From NCBI GenBank assembly GCA_026419785.1, contig JAODTK010005755.1, forward strand, positions 1-64,000: DNA of 64,000 nucleotides. The letters run 5' to 3'. Of this stretch, positions 20,241-32,010 are shown one piece after another. The stretch comes from Sclerodactyla briareus. Lineage: Eukaryota > Echinodermata > Holothuroidea > Dendrochirotida > Sclerodactylidae. The first letter of the stretch is position 1. Each line of letters opens with the position of its first letter. The notes beneath the pieces are model-generated. The model saw nothing but the letters and a program-made list of their open reading frames with translations, did no database searches and was not told where the DNA came from. The translations under genes were made by a program, and so were the position numbers.

Positions 20241-23200
20241 ATTTTGAATTTAATTATTAAATGGAAAACAAAACAAAATATTACTATCCAAAGGATTAAT
20301 TTTTCCCGATGTACCTAACGCTTTAAGTCCTCATAGGATGCACCAAAGTGACTTCGTCTCATGTGGTATTCTTCTCTAGACCCCAACAGAGGACCCAATG
20401 GAGTCCCATTACATTTGCAGGGGGAAGGGGTGGGTGCGAATTCTCAAACATTTAAAAACCCCCTCCTTGGGAGAACTCCAACAGTCACCGGATGTTTCTC
20501 TCCTAGGGGACGTACTTTGCAGTTGCGAAGGATATGGGCCGCCGCTCGGGTCGGTCTCCAATCCATGGTTCAGTTTTAAGCAGGTTGGTGGTGCATCGGG
20601 TTCTTGGGTTTGTTCCGAGATATTTGCAAACAAATTGTCTGTCGGATGGGAGCACTCAGCCAGTCGCGTTGGCCATGAATCTCCGCTCTTCCAAGTTCCG
20701 GGAGAGTGGTCGAATCCTAGGGTCACAGGTCTCATTTCGATGGGGCGCGAAATGGGGTTCCGGGAGCAGGTTGGGTATAGTTGCACCCCTTTCTCGATAT
20801 CATTTGAAGCACTAGTCGAGAAGAGGGGGGAGGCAAGTTTTCGTCGGTGTGTTCCGATCCACGGTCAACAGGGCCAGGGTTTTATGTTCGATGAGCCTTA
20901 GCTTGACTTCCGACCCGAACATCTAGAAATCAAAATCAAGCTGAGAGCAACATGAGAGAGCATGGTACCGATTAATGACTATTTATGAATGTGAATTGGA
21001 ATGGCCCCGACAATTACAATCGGGGCGGGGGGGGTGCGACAATTTTTGCCCGAATTCTACTAGTCAGTCATTAGGCGGAAACTACCACGCGGGCGAAGCG
21101 CGTGAATTGTTTTTCCTTTTGCATGTTTTCCGGGCAATTTTTATCGAACAAGTCTGCAGAAAAATTCAGGGCATTTATTTTTCAACTTTGCCACTTTCTT
21201 CCCAAATTTTCCACGAATTGCCCGAAAATTGCCGGATTTATCTCAGAAAAGTAGGGGGGGGGGCCGGCAGGCTCTGAATTATTCGAGCATTACATGCATC
21301 GCTAGGGAGAAAACGCCACTACGCGCGAAACGCGCGGGAATATACAGATATATCTGAATTTGGCTATTCGATTTAAAATTCGGAGAACTCTGTATGACAA
21401 CTTTGTGATCCTTCGACTTCGGCCCTAGACGGGTCCAGATCCTTTCAACGGGGATGCCGCACCGCGGATTAGTGACATAAAACAATGCCAATCGATTGTT
21501 GCTTGGTTAGACAAAAATTGAATCAGTTTAGACGATGATCAAATTATGATTATCACTTGGGACCACCGCACACCCGCTATGATAAAAAATGTCCAGGGCA
21601 CGGTACACGTTCACAGGTCAGTAAATTGGGGCAGCAGAACAACTTACGCAGACCCAAAAGGTAAGTGGATTTCATTGTGCAATTCATATGCACGACACCG
21701 AATTGAATCAGTACTGATGTGCGCGAATTTTTTGGGTGTTTCGGAAATTGGAATATTGATAGCGAAAATTCGGCCAGGGAAAAATTCGCCGGCCACCAAA
21801 TAATTAAGAACGTCATTTTTACATTGCACCAAATTTATTCCATTATTTCTCCGAATTACGTATTTTCTGTTTGTGTTTTCACTCGCAATTATCCTGCAAC
21901 ACGGCCCGACCCAGATCGAGATATTATGACTAATTTCCCCAAATTGGTTCTTAGCCATCCGTGATATACTTTAACGCAACTTAACTATATGGGAATAGAT
22001 TTACAATGTCACCCAACTTGGGGTTGAAAAATTAAATGAAAATACGAAAATTCTTAGCGATTGCGGGTGATCCGATAGGACTATCCCAAGGGGCCGCAGT
22101 TTTGTGGGGTCGTATACTAAACTTTTGGAGAGTCCTCCGTACATATGTGTTTTTCATCTTAACCACCGGGACCCTAAACTTGCGTGAAGCCAGGAGATGA
22201 GAATTGCGCTCTTGACAATTACGCAAAGCCAATAGCTGATGACAGGGACAAGCCTTAGTTTGAGACATCACGTGACAAATTTGGTACACTCAGGGCGGCG
22301 ACCTTGCATGCAGCAGAGTATTATTCGAACGGCGAAGAAAAATTGCATGTTGAGCTGACTATAGGGTCCATGACGCCTTCTGATTTGACCGGGAACATGT
22401 TTTACCCTAAATCTGTGCAATGTTCTGTTAGGAGTGTTGAGAGAAAATCCCAGACATGTTTTTTTACTAGATAAACTGCTGCCATGTTTTTCGGGTGTTT
22501 GATAGAACACTCAGGCCGCGGCAGACATTTTGGCATTGTCCTTCAGCTTTTGCATTTTTCACCCCAACCCAAATTTTCCCAAATAATTGCCCTTAGTCGC
22601 CCCCGATTTTTCTCTCAGAAAACTTTGCGCTCCACAAAGACTCGCGTACGCATTTGGTAAGTCTCAGCCAGAATCAAAGCAGTTCGGATTTACAATTCGT
22701 AAATTGTGAACAAATATGTAGCCTAGTTACTCTGTTTAGACTGGGGCGTAACTCAAAATGATTTATGGGGAGGTATATCGCCCTGCGAAATTAGTAACAC
22801 CAGTGAATTTCATGTTGCAAAAAGATAGGAAAACTTAGAATCCGCCACTGAGGTCTAGATCATGTTGCACTCTGTCCTGGCAGCAGTGGTGAGACATTTC
22901 TGACTAGGCCGAGGGATGAGAGGGGATGTAACATTATAGGGCCCTGTCTCAAGGTTTACCCGTCCCCTTTGGAAAGTTTTGGCTTAGGTTGCGATGACCC
23001 ATGCTTCTAGATGGTTTGTTTTTTGTGCCAAAAATGTGCTGACCACCGAGGGCAGTAGTGCGCTTCTTTTGGTTATGGCCGGGACCTGCATCCTTCACAT
23101 GAGCCACTTCTGGAGAACCCAGGTTATAAGTTTTCGTTTTGCCTCGTAACCGTTTCTTTCGACGGAAACTTTTACTGAAAATCACAAAGTGTTCGAATTT

Positions 23201-23875
23201 TGTTGCAATCCATGAAGGTAGAACACAACTAAAAAGTCAAAAGGTGCTAGTTTCGCACGGTTTCTGGTATAGCCTATGATTTAAAAAAATCTTCTCATCT
23301 TTGCCTAGCTATACATTTCGTACCTGGGTTGTATAACATGACACATCATTCCTATATAGCGCATTACGATGTAGGACATGTAGGATATTTTAACGCGCTC
23401 CAAAAATTTTTTTGCTGTCTCGTTTCGGACAGTGGTTGGCCACGGACTGTTTTTGTTTGAAATTAAAGTACAAAATATATATATTGTTCAAATTGGAGAT
23501 GCAGCGTATAAATCGATGCCTTCAGGCTGGCTAGAAATACATGGCTAGGAAGCAATTTGTTAAAGGATAGGCCCAGAAATTACGAAATTGCACTGAAAAG
23601 ATTTTGCACGGAGTCTCATAGCATCGTGAACGTGGTCTACAGTACTGAGCAGCGAAAAAACATATGCAGGCTACCGAAACGCGACGGAATTTTTGCATAT
23701 TCTGTGGACAACAAAATTCACAAAGCCAAAATGACAAGCAATTGGCCAAAACTTTTGATCAAGATCGGGGGCGTTCGACAAGAGAAAACAACAATTACCA
23801 CTTTGGCAGGGTTGTCCGCCTGAATTGTGCCTATTCGTAGCCCAAGCAGTAGTTCCTCGATCTGCAATGCTGCTT
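20241..23875. other. No gene confirmed; GC-rich open segment and CG-palindrome repeats
   Basis: A 167-codon ATG frame on the plus strand (20398-20901) overlaps a 125-codon frame on the minus strand; neither resembles a known family. Two CG-palindromes, CACGCG...CGCGTG at 21086-21104 and CGCGCG-AAA-CGCGCG at 21322-21336, belong to a dispersed repeat also seen at 33473-33487. A 44-nt splice-bounded stretch (21617-21660; frame VSKLGQQNNLRRPK, donor GTAAGT) has a weak acceptor and is not called. The rest to 23875 is unassigned. Confidence 0.35.
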
Positions 23876-24470
23876 TAACTTCCATAATTAATATAATAAA
23901 TGAATTTATATAGCGCAAAATAAGACATGTCTTTAAGCGCTTCAACAGAAACCAATACGAATAAACATATACAACCCAAATACAAACGAATAGGGCAATA
24001 CAGATGAACTGTGCTAGTTGAACAGGTTGTGTTTCAGGCGAGCCGAGATTAAAAGACATTCAATGATGTGGAGCAGCGGATGTGAAGTGGAAGATTGTTC
24101 CATATGGTGGGGGCGGCCACAGAGAAAGCTCTACTTCTGTAATAGGATGTATGAAAAACGGGGGTCCATGATTAAGAAGGTGCTGTTGTGAAGAAGCAAT
24201 GCAACCATTGATGAGTTTGACCGGTAGAGATTAGGTTCAAATGTAAGTAGGGGCAAGTCCATGAAATGCGTTATAGGTAAGTAGGAGGACTTGAAGGAAT
24301 ACCGTTCCCTGACCGGTAACCAGTGTAACGACAGAGGATTGGAGCGATGTGTTCCTTGCGTCTAATTCTAGTGACAAGTCTGGCGGCAGGTGTCTGGACA
24401 CGCTGTAGAGGCTGTAACTGTGATGATGGTAACCCATAATAATAATAATGTGTTGGAGCAGTCCGACTCA
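23876..24470 (-). mobile_element. Degenerate CR1/L2-type non-LTR retrotransposon, RT C-terminus and 3' end
   Basis: Read on the minus strand, frame-shifted pieces spell the end of a CR1/L2-class reverse transcriptase. GLPSSQLQPLQRVQ and AARLVTRIRRKEHIAPIL (near 24440-24330) are followed by VLLLTYNAFHGLAPTYI (near 24290-24240) and then FSVAAPTIWNNLPLHIR (near 24135-24085). These are the conserved positions after the catalytic YADD region in this clade. The usual text before GLP is replaced by an (AAT)n stretch at 24436-24450. The 3' end carries GCGCTATATAAATTCATTT and an A/T-rich tail at about 23885-23925, as in intact members. Multiple frameshifts and stops make it a dead fragment. It is 5'-truncated, as expected for non-LTR elements. 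Confidence 0.85.
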
Positions 24471-24800
24471 TCTCATCCGCCTCGTAGGCCAACGCGCTTA
24501 GGTTATAATCAAGGACATTTTATTGTGAATCACCGTGTTTAAAAAAAATAGAATAGTCTTACCAGGTTCTGGTGAGAAAGCTGCATAAAAGCTTCATATC
24601 GCCAGATATGCTTTTCGAGATGCATCACTCACGACACTATCGAAAACAACAGTTACAGGTCGTCTTTGGCGCAGGCGCGCGGACAAACGTTTGACAATCA
24701 GGTTCGGAATGAAGGCCACTGTGGTCTTCGTGGGGCTGCTTTCTCAATATGTTCAGCCACACAGACACTTACCGAATACATGGACTTTCGTCTTCATAAC
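24471..24800. other. No gene recognised
   Basis: Spacer between the RT fragment and the next G-run repeat; nothing specific visible. Confidence 0.4.
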
Positions 24801-25110
24801 GGCATTAACGGGGGGGGGGGGGGGGATTTGATATGGATGTCCCCCCACTTCGAAAAGTGGGAGGGGGACGCGTCCCCCTGTCCCACCGGATCGGAAGCCC
24901 ATGGAAGACACCCACAGGCGTCAATCCATCTTCAGAGTGGGGGGGGGGACATGACCAAAGTGGGGGTAATGACCTCGCCGCCAAGAAAAATCTTGTGTGG
25001 AAAATTAAAAAAACCAGGGAGCTACCTAAAAGTGGGAGGACACGTCCCCAGACGCCGCCCCCGACCAGGGTTGACGCCTACGAAGACACCGCAGGTCGAA
25101 GAATAATATA
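24801..25110 (+). repeat. G/C-run repeat with nested palindromes
   Basis: A G16 run (24810-24825) is followed by a CCCACTT-CGAA-AAGTGGG hairpin (24844-24861) and a perfect 16-bp palindrome GGGGGACGCGTCCCCC (24863-24878). Diverged second and third 'GTGGGGGGGGGACATG' and GGGAGGACACGTCCCC blocks follow to about 25050. Open frames across it (24666-25106, 24833-25156) are artefacts of the G-rich composition. Confidence 0.65.
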
Positions 25111-27968
25111 CAGCGGACTCCGATCCGGATGTTGGATAGTCAACTCGATGGACTAATTGAGATAAGTGAGGGCGCAATCCTGAAATAGTTCTCGCAAAAT
25201 AAATCTCATTCACTGTGCAAACTGTTCAGTGTTTTGATAACCGCTGCCGCGAGCTCCTTGCAAATTGAGTTGTCCATTTGCGGTGATTCGTTGTGCACCC
25301 GCATTGACTGATTGAGGTGAATTCATCGTGCGGACCAACCGAACTCCGTATGGTGTGTGCGTATACGACTTTAAGTAGGAACGGTGCATGGATCGTATTT
25401 ACTTGGGATCCTGGTTGTCTGGTTGAATGTTTTGGATTATTTACGCAAGGTATTCAACTTTTTTTGGGAATACGGAGTGCATTCTGGGTATGGTAACTGC
25501 CGACTGAGTCGACTTTGACTTTGTTCTCCAATCAGGTTAGCAAATTTCCCTACGTTTCAGGCGCTGCATGCTTTCCAACCTTTCTCAACTCCCAAGTAGT
25601 CCAACCAAGTCCACATAACAATCTCAGCGCGCGTCTCACTCAAGAAAGTCTCGCTTAGTAAGTGTATTATAGCATTGGGCGGCAAAGTAAACTGTGAATG
25701 TGATGTGAATTGGTGCAGGCCGGCGACCAGCAGTAGGCACTCGCTAGGATTGTTACTGGTTGGAGTGGTGTGAATGGATAAATGTCATTTCACGTGGGTA
25801 AGTTAAAGTTTGCTGTGTATGGCACACACCAAATTTTCCCATTCAAACGATTAGCTGTAGAGGTGGGGGGGGGGGGGGGACTAGGCCTAGAGTCACTGTC
25901 TCATCATGACTTTCGGAGTTACAAACACAAGGACCTTTTCGCAAATAAATAGCCTCTCGCAATGCTTGGGGTCTAGCTCAGGGGGCAAATTAGGCAATTA
26001 GGCAGCCAAACGGAATTTTAGCAGTAGGCTAAAATTGATTTAATGTTGAGAATTATTTGCACATTTAGTCAGATTTGTCACAATGAAGATGTAAAAAATT
26101 CATCTGGGACAGCATACTGAATTTTGGGAGAATATGCACAAAGAATGAGGAAGATAATTGACATTTTCAAGTTTTTCCAGTATATACATGCTAACAAAAA
26201 AGTGCCCCTGAGTACCCAGCATGCCAGCAAACACTATCCCACAGTACACCTTAAAATGCTATTTGTGAAGAGGCTCATGTAGGCCTAAGCGTTGCACAAT
26301 CTGCCCCGTTTGTGGAAACGCAGTCCTTATGCTGAAATTTCACTGTAACGTAACTGTTAGGCCTAGGCTAGGCAAGGATGTTTCTATCATGATGAGGATA
26401 TTGGCCAATGTCCCGGTGGAACCAAGCAGCCTGGATTTGGCTATGCATGCCGAGTAGGAAAATCAGTCAGAAGTGGCTGCAAGATGCGCTAATATTACAG
26501 CCGCGTTAAATTTCTCACTATCGTTGGTGTTAAAGATTGCTTCTGGAAGACCATTCCAATCTCTGATCGTTCTCTGATAGTTGATGGCCGCTATCATGTA
26601 GCTTGAGCTCTGGTGTTGATATGCAGATCGAGAACTGTGAGAGGGTCATGACAGTGATGTGAAGTTAGTATAAGGACAAAAACTTTATAGAGAGGCTAGA
26701 TAGTAGCTGGAGAGAAAAAACATGCTCAATATAACCAAAAGTTCCCCCCCCCCCATACGACTCCGTTTGCAGGTTACATTCCTTTTGAAGTTTCAAACAT
26801 GTGATTGTAACAAGATCGAAAAGCATCCCATAATGCAATAATAAATGATGTCTTACTTGGAACAACCTGAAAAATTTTTGTTTTTCTATTGAATCACAAC
26901 ATTTTTTCACTTCGAAAAGCATGTTATGGGGACGCGCTGTATTTTACCTGGGTCCTCCACTCTCGAGATAGATCAGCGATAGGGAGACTAACAGTCATAT
27001 AGGCTCCCACGTAATACTGTGTCGATATAGTTATTGGTTGGGTAGGTGTTGAGGGTTACTTTGAGAGAGAAAGACAAACAAAAAACGGCTGCTAAATGTG
27101 ACTTATTCAACCAAATGCACAATGAAATGACATGACAAAAATTACGGGTGGTCCAAGGTGGGTCATGCGTATTGGCAGTTTGGAGTCTCCCCAAGTCTCT
27201 GCTTAATGAACCAAACTTCGAAGGCTAATAACTCCACATAGGAACATATATTGGGAATTAACGACCAAAAGGAAGACGAGCTCCTGTGCCATTGGCACTC
27301 CGTTGGTGAAGGTTCCAATGAAGAATGGATGGCAACAAATGTAGCAATGTGGGAAATGGGATACTATACTGTATAATCTCGGACTAGTGCCCCTCCTAAT
27401 CATCCTCAACTGTTTGCACACAATTCGGAGGTAGTCTAACCAAGGTACATGTAGTAACTTTGGAATGTCTATAGCTACAGAATTAAACTTTTTTGCCTTT
27501 ATAGAAAATTACCTTGAATAATCGCTTCCTCTTTGCAACTGTCGGCTCCACCCAGGCTTTTCTACAGTTTTATATGGTGCAGTATGTCCAAACCCCATTT
27601 CAATTTTCCTATGTGGGATTACTGACCTTTAAGTTTGCTTCCTTAACTGCAGAGTCTCTGTTGGTTATAATGCATGACATCACAGTTGGACCACACAGAG
27701 AATGTCTTAAGTACTTTATTGTTTCTTTTAGAGTGATAATAAATTGTAAATTAAAAAAAACACCAAAAAAAAAACAAAAAATTAAGGATCTTGCTGGGCT
27801 ATGCGGAAAACTACATTTGCAACGTTATATTGCATGTGGGATGGTAAAGAAGCCCCCAACTCCAGAACGAAGAATCATACCCCTGGGTGACTTTGAGGTT
27901 GGACTGGAAACATTTAATTTTCCCAGAGCTATTATATCAGGCAGCTTCTATTCATTTATTCCCTGCAG
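25111..27968. other. No gene recognised
   Basis: Contains a G15 run at 25865-25879 and a C9-C10 run near 26744-26753, GGCCTAGGCTAGGC words near 26360, and otherwise AT-rich unassigned DNA. A non-ATG 176-codon frame at 27514-28044 overlaps several acceptor-like sites but is not recognised. Confidence 0.35.
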
Positions 27969-28046
27969 TTGTCCTCTATATGTGGTCCCCCAGGCCCCAA
28001 AGCATTGTAAAACAGTACGCTGTACAGTCGGTGATAGAGAATGAGA
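27969..28046 (+). CDS. Candidate internal exon, 78 nt, unidentified protein
   Basis: A pyrimidine-rich acceptor (TTCATTTATTCCCTGCAG) ends at 27968 and a GTAAGA donor starts at 28047. Only one reading frame passes through without a stop; it encodes VLYMWSPRPQSIVK then QYAVQSVIENE. The exon is phase 1 to phase 1 and a multiple of three, so it could be skipped or inserted without a frameshift. I do not recognise the protein and found no partner exon nearby. The composition is more protein-like than the surrounding frames. Chance remains a real possibility. Confidence 0.3.
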
Positions 28047-28531
28047 GTAAGATGTTTTCAAAATCCTTTCTGATATATACTGTAAGAACGAAAAGAAAAA
28101 ATTGGGAGTGATCAGGCTGGTATAAACGGAGGCAAACCAAGGCTACGGTCGTCGGATTTTGGGCTATGGCATTAGTGCCCTAAAAGCTGATCTTCGTTCA
28201 AGGCCATTGGCTCCCAGTGCCCGCCCAACTAGCCATTGAACACAACATTTTCTCTTTTTGGCTTTGGTGCCCTGACAGTTTCCAATGACGTGCCCGTGAA
28301 AAAATTTGAACAAAGGCCTGCCCTCAAAAGGTTTCATGAGGAGTTTCCTTTATTTTGCGTTCAATAATATATATATATATTTTTTTTCTTCACCCCCTTG
28401 TTACTCCAGGGCTGCCATACTGGGGCCTCGGAATAAATTTATCCGAAAAGTGAGCAGAATAGCCTGGCTCACGTTGTACGTGTGCAGGGCTCACACTGAA
28501 ACAGCCTGGGGGTAGGGACAGATAAAAGATT
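28047..28531. other. No gene recognised; short (AT)n near 28368
   Basis: Possible intron sequence after the exon candidate. An (AT)n run of about 14 bp followed by T8 sits at 28366-28387. Confidence 0.35.
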
Positions 28532-28775
28532 TTACCCATGTAGCTTTATCAATACCAATTTCAAGCTATCACCACCATTCGAAAACCCAGACCGGTTCGT
28601 CTCATGTTGGCTGAATTGTTCAAAATTATGGGGAACATAGACCTGTTGAGGGTGTGTCGGTAGGATGTGAAATTTTCCCTCGGAGGGAGTTTGAAACATT
28701 GTTCTGAAACCCCTATGACCCTTTGACACAATCAGTAATATCGTCTCATGAACTGTAACAATAGTAAGCTTCTGA
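28532..28775 (-). repeat. Dispersed repeat, paralogue of 43985-44250
   Basis: Both copies share GGTAGGATGTG, a following 'agttt(t)..c(g)ttggggag' segment, a (T)GACC(C)TTTGACNCAAT segment and ATNTCNTCTCATNA, in the same order. Minus-strand readings give the related peptides KFHILPTHPQQ and KLHILPAQNQ. This could mean a decayed coding element, but no full frame is preserved in either copy. Confidence 0.65.
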
Positions 28776-29408
28776 AGTGTTCCAAGGCAAGATTGAGCAT
28801 GAAGGAGCAAAATTCTGGATTACTTCCCGAATATAATGGACAACCAATCGATAGGTGTTCCATAAAATTCCAATTGACATTCCTCCAATTTTCAAAAGAT
28901 AGTTCCATGACATTTGTGAGGAGCCTTCCCTTGGGCGGGACGTGGGGCATTCATGGGTAATTGTTGCAGGCCGTGATCGAATTGAAAGTTCCAAATTTTT
29001 TTTGGAGGCATCCATGACTAGGTCTACCGGCGATAACATTTGAGGATAGCCTTGATGCGTTTTAGCTTTGAGACCCTGAATGCAGTCAGGATTTGGGGTA
29101 TTATTCACCGAGTCTTGATTTATTGATTTTCTCATTCCCAAGCGCGTCTGACTAGAGTGAATGGATTTTCGCAGGGCGGTCGGCTTGCGTTTCAAGGAGA
29201 ATGGCGTCAAGGGCATGTTGACAGACTTGTGATAATTAGGTGTGTTCTGACAGGTTTCTGTTGTGGTTTGATCGCAAGGGTTGCTTGTCTTGCCACAGTA
29301 GACAGGTGTGGTTGGCAAGGTCACATTGTTTTCGATATCCGTGATAATTGCGGTTTTGTTCCCATTGATCAGTTTAATAGAAAGTAGTTCAGTTAATACT
29401 GGGGACAT
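28746..29408 (-). CDS. Hypothetical 220-codon ORF, unrecognised
   Basis: This is the longest ATG-started frame of the window. The product is rich in Thr, Ser, Asn and Pro in its first two thirds (for example TPVYCGKTSNPCDQTTTETC), without a signal peptide, membrane span or motif I recognise. The frame is open for some 50 bases upstream of the ATG before a stop. The last 10 codons run into the dispersed repeat at 28532-28775, so the real end, if this is a gene, is probably a splice donor before it. No clear acceptor or donor is obvious. It could be a disordered protein exon or a chance frame; I lean slightly to chance. Confidence 0.25.
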   Translation of the reverse strand: MSPVLTELLSIKLINGNKTAIITDIENNVTLPTTPVYCGKTSNPCDQTTTETCQNTPNYHKSVNMPLTPFSLKRKPTALRKSIHSSQTRLGMRKSINQDSVNNTPNPDCIQGLKAKTHQGYPQMLSPVDLVMDASKKNLELSIRSRPATITHECPTSRPREGSSQMSWNYLLKIGGMSIGILWNTYRLVVHYIREVIQNFAPSCSILPWNTSEAYYCYSS

Positions 29409-31317
29409 ATTTTGAGTGGAGGTGTGGATATTATGGAGGGATCTAATGTAAGTACTTTTTATTCTTTTGTTAGAGCTCTAGAGAACCTCACATGTAGGGT
29501 CGTGGCTATATCTGTGTGTATGCATGTGGTGCCTCTTTGACCTGTATCAAGGAAAGGGGCTGTTTTATGCATGACCAAAGTTTGAACGTAGTAGAATAGT
29601 TGTTCCCAATGATGAGGGAATGAGCGCTATTGATTAAAGGGTCAATTCAGTAGAGGCAGTCAATTTAGAAAAAATGGGTAATTTGTGCACAAATGTATTC
29701 ATGTTATTTTAGAAGCGATACTTCGCTTGTAGTCATGCTAAGCTATGCCGGTCCCATTCAAGTCAGTTGGTAGGTATGTCTAGGACTCGGACAAATGCGC
29801 GATCACGGCTTATTGCGGCGCAAATCGCTTTTTGCGACTCATTGCGTTTTGTGTAAATGTTGGGTTTTGAAAAAAAAACATGAAAATAAAAAAATAACGG
29901 TTCATTTTTGGGAAAAAAACACAATCAAGCGATTTAGTGATATGATCATACGATGAATTGCGGAACGCGGGAACGATAAGCGTGCCCAATGATCCACGAG
30001 TTTGTATGCAAACTATTATCCAATTCAAATCCCAAAAAATTGAAAAACAGAGGAAGCTAGCTTTTTCCAATCCACGCCCAGATCGCGGAAAGAAATTGTA
30101 ACATGAATACATTTGTTCCGCCGATCCACGGAGTTGTGATTTCCCGGGATCCATGTGCCTAGTGTAAACAGCGTCATTGGAATACACGAAAGAATTTTTT
30201 CCGAGATCCGCGTGTCTTTTCATGATCCGTGCCCCAAATAACGAAACAGGCTTCTGATTCTAAATAAGATGCATTACGGAAAAACAACATTTTTGTCTAC
30301 GTGAGGTGATGTACTTAAACCATACATCAGTCATCACGTCAAGGTGAGCGTGTCTACAGTGGCGATCAAAAGCGCCTGTGTGGAAGCATGCATGCTTGTG
30401 GCTTGATGCCAAGGACCGCAACACATGTGACGTGGCATTCAGTTATTAAACATGGTTGGCCAGGTCGGTCTGCTAATTTTACGGCGACACTCAAAATAGG
30501 CTGGCGCCCGTCGCGTATGTAGATGTTGGACCATCACGAAAACGTCTGACACATGTGTAATAAACCATCAATTACCACGAGAGGGGAAAGGTAAACGTGA
30601 GCAATTGGTAAATAACTTTTGGAAACCAAGATGTTAGCTAACTTAAAGCGTTCTGCGGACTGAAATCTAAAACGATTGGTGTTGAATAGTCAAAGGATAG
30701 GCCAGTTCGAAGCAGTAATTGTTGTTGGTATTATTTGTTCTGCTAAATAAAACAACTTAAAAGAGTATTATTTCTTTCTTGTTTTTATACATAGTTACCA
30801 AACAATGGCCTGAGTGGTGGCCAGTGTTGCCCCCCCAATGATATAATTCTTACAAATACGATCACGTTTTTTTGCGAGTAGGGTACGCTTTTTTCGTGTT
30901 GTTTTACAAAGGCGATGATTTTTTTTGTCCTAAAAAGGCGCATTTGTCCGAGCCCTAGGTATGTCCCCCTATATTGAGCCTTCTCAATGGCGGCGCGCAC
31001 CACTTGTGGCGACTTCAAGGCATTTCAAATAGCAGTGCAACGAAGGGCATGGAAAATAAAAAAAAAGATAAAATATGGAAAGCATGTCAGACAGTGAAAA
31101 TTTTTCAAAAGGATTCATCTGAACCGACTGAACCAAGCTGTGAAATATGCAAAACCCGCGTTTAAACACATGTGCGCATGGCAACGACTGCCTACACACC
31201 AAACTTCAGAAATGCATGAGCACTTCAGCCATTGAAGTTATGGTAGGTGAATTATATTTTATTAATTGTCATATAACCTTATATTCTAGTATTTATTGGA
31301 CAGCCGTTGCACATCAA
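29409..31317. other. No gene recognised; GATCCRYG words at 29990-30235
   Basis: On the plus strand GATCCACGAG, GATCCACGGAG, GATCCATGTG, GATCCGCGTG and GATCCGTGCC occur within 250 bp. A 137-codon minus-strand frame covers part of this (29810-30223), unrecognised. Elsewhere only short frames. Confidence 0.35.
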
Positions 31318-31480
31318 ATTACAAAATTTTAGAGACATTGCTCACTGCCTTTGAGGCATGGGTAGCCGTTTCCTGACAATTTGGGGGGGGTCTGCCAATT
31401 AAAAAATTCAATGAAGCCCATCCGGGGCAACCCATGGTGGCGCTCCGCTTAGATAGAGCCATTGTAGTTGGCAACTTCAT
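31318..31480 (+). repeat. Isolated monomer of the 198-bp satellite
   Basis: Contains CATTGCTCACTGCC, a G-rich patch after CTGACAATTTGGGGG, AAAAAATTCAATGAAGCCC and CCCATGGTGGCGCTCCGCTT followed by AGAT. The same blocks in the same order end the tandem array at 8515-8642 (GCTTACTGCC, CTGCAATCTGG, AAAATTCAATTGGACGC, CGATGGTGCGCTCGGCTT). It is a single copy 23 kb from the array. Confidence 0.75.
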
Positions 31481-31805
31481 GGAAACAGATGGGAATTTCT
31501 ATCCTAGATGAATACATAAATGCTTTTCAGTCTAGAATAGGGGTCAATTGTGAGGGATATGAAAGACATGATTTTTTGGGGGGAACTTCAAACATTATAC
31601 AGTGTTGAAATTTGGTTTAAGGAGCTACAAAGCCTTGGTGTCCCTGGTTCAATCTGGACCAAGTCAGAGGGACCCCTTTAGTCAGTGGAGTCGTGAAAGA
31701 CATGGCCTACAATACAAACATATTCTGAGGCAACCCAATCGAGCCTGGGATCAAGTTTGTGTGTCATTCCCTCTGATAATGACTTCTAGTCCTTCGGCAG
31801 TGGGG
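31481..31805. other. No gene recognised
   Basis: Spacer with a 68-codon plus-strand frame and no recognisable feature. Confidence 0.4.
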
Positions 31806-32010
31806 TAGCCACCAGTGGAGGAGGGGGGGGGGGTAGTGGGCCAAGTTTCCTCTCTTACAAGATATCAAGAGAGCCAAAGGGGGAAAATTGAAGGCCTAAA
31901 GTGAGAATTGGAAGGTCAAAAACGGGAAATGAAGGGAGGAAAAAGGTAAAAAAAAAGGGAAAAACAAGAGAAAAATTGGGAAGGAATTGAGGAAAAGTTG
32001 GCAATAAATG
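31806..32010 (+). repeat. G-run entry followed by a polypurine tract
   Basis: A TAGCCACCAGTGGAGGAGGG entry with a G-run is followed by about 130 bp in which the plus strand is almost all purine (for example GAAATGAAGGGAGGAAAAAG). This is strand-asymmetric DNA of the kind that can form triplexes. Frames on the minus strand here (FPFFFTFFLPSFP) are composition artefacts. Confidence 0.65.

Noticed and set aside
20398..20901. 167-codon ATG frame on the plus strand
   Set aside because: Overlaps a 125-codon frame on the other strand in GC-richer DNA where stops are rarer; no motif, no splice context and no recognisable family.
24666..25156. Long overlapping frames rich in Gly, Pro and Arg
   Set aside because: They run through G/C homopolymers and palindromic repeat DNA; the open state is due to composition.
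27514..28044. 176-codon plus-strand frame
   Set aside because: It begins at TTG, not ATG, has a Lys-rich low-complexity centre (KKTPKKKQK from A-rich DNA), and conflicts with the better exon frame at 27969-28046.
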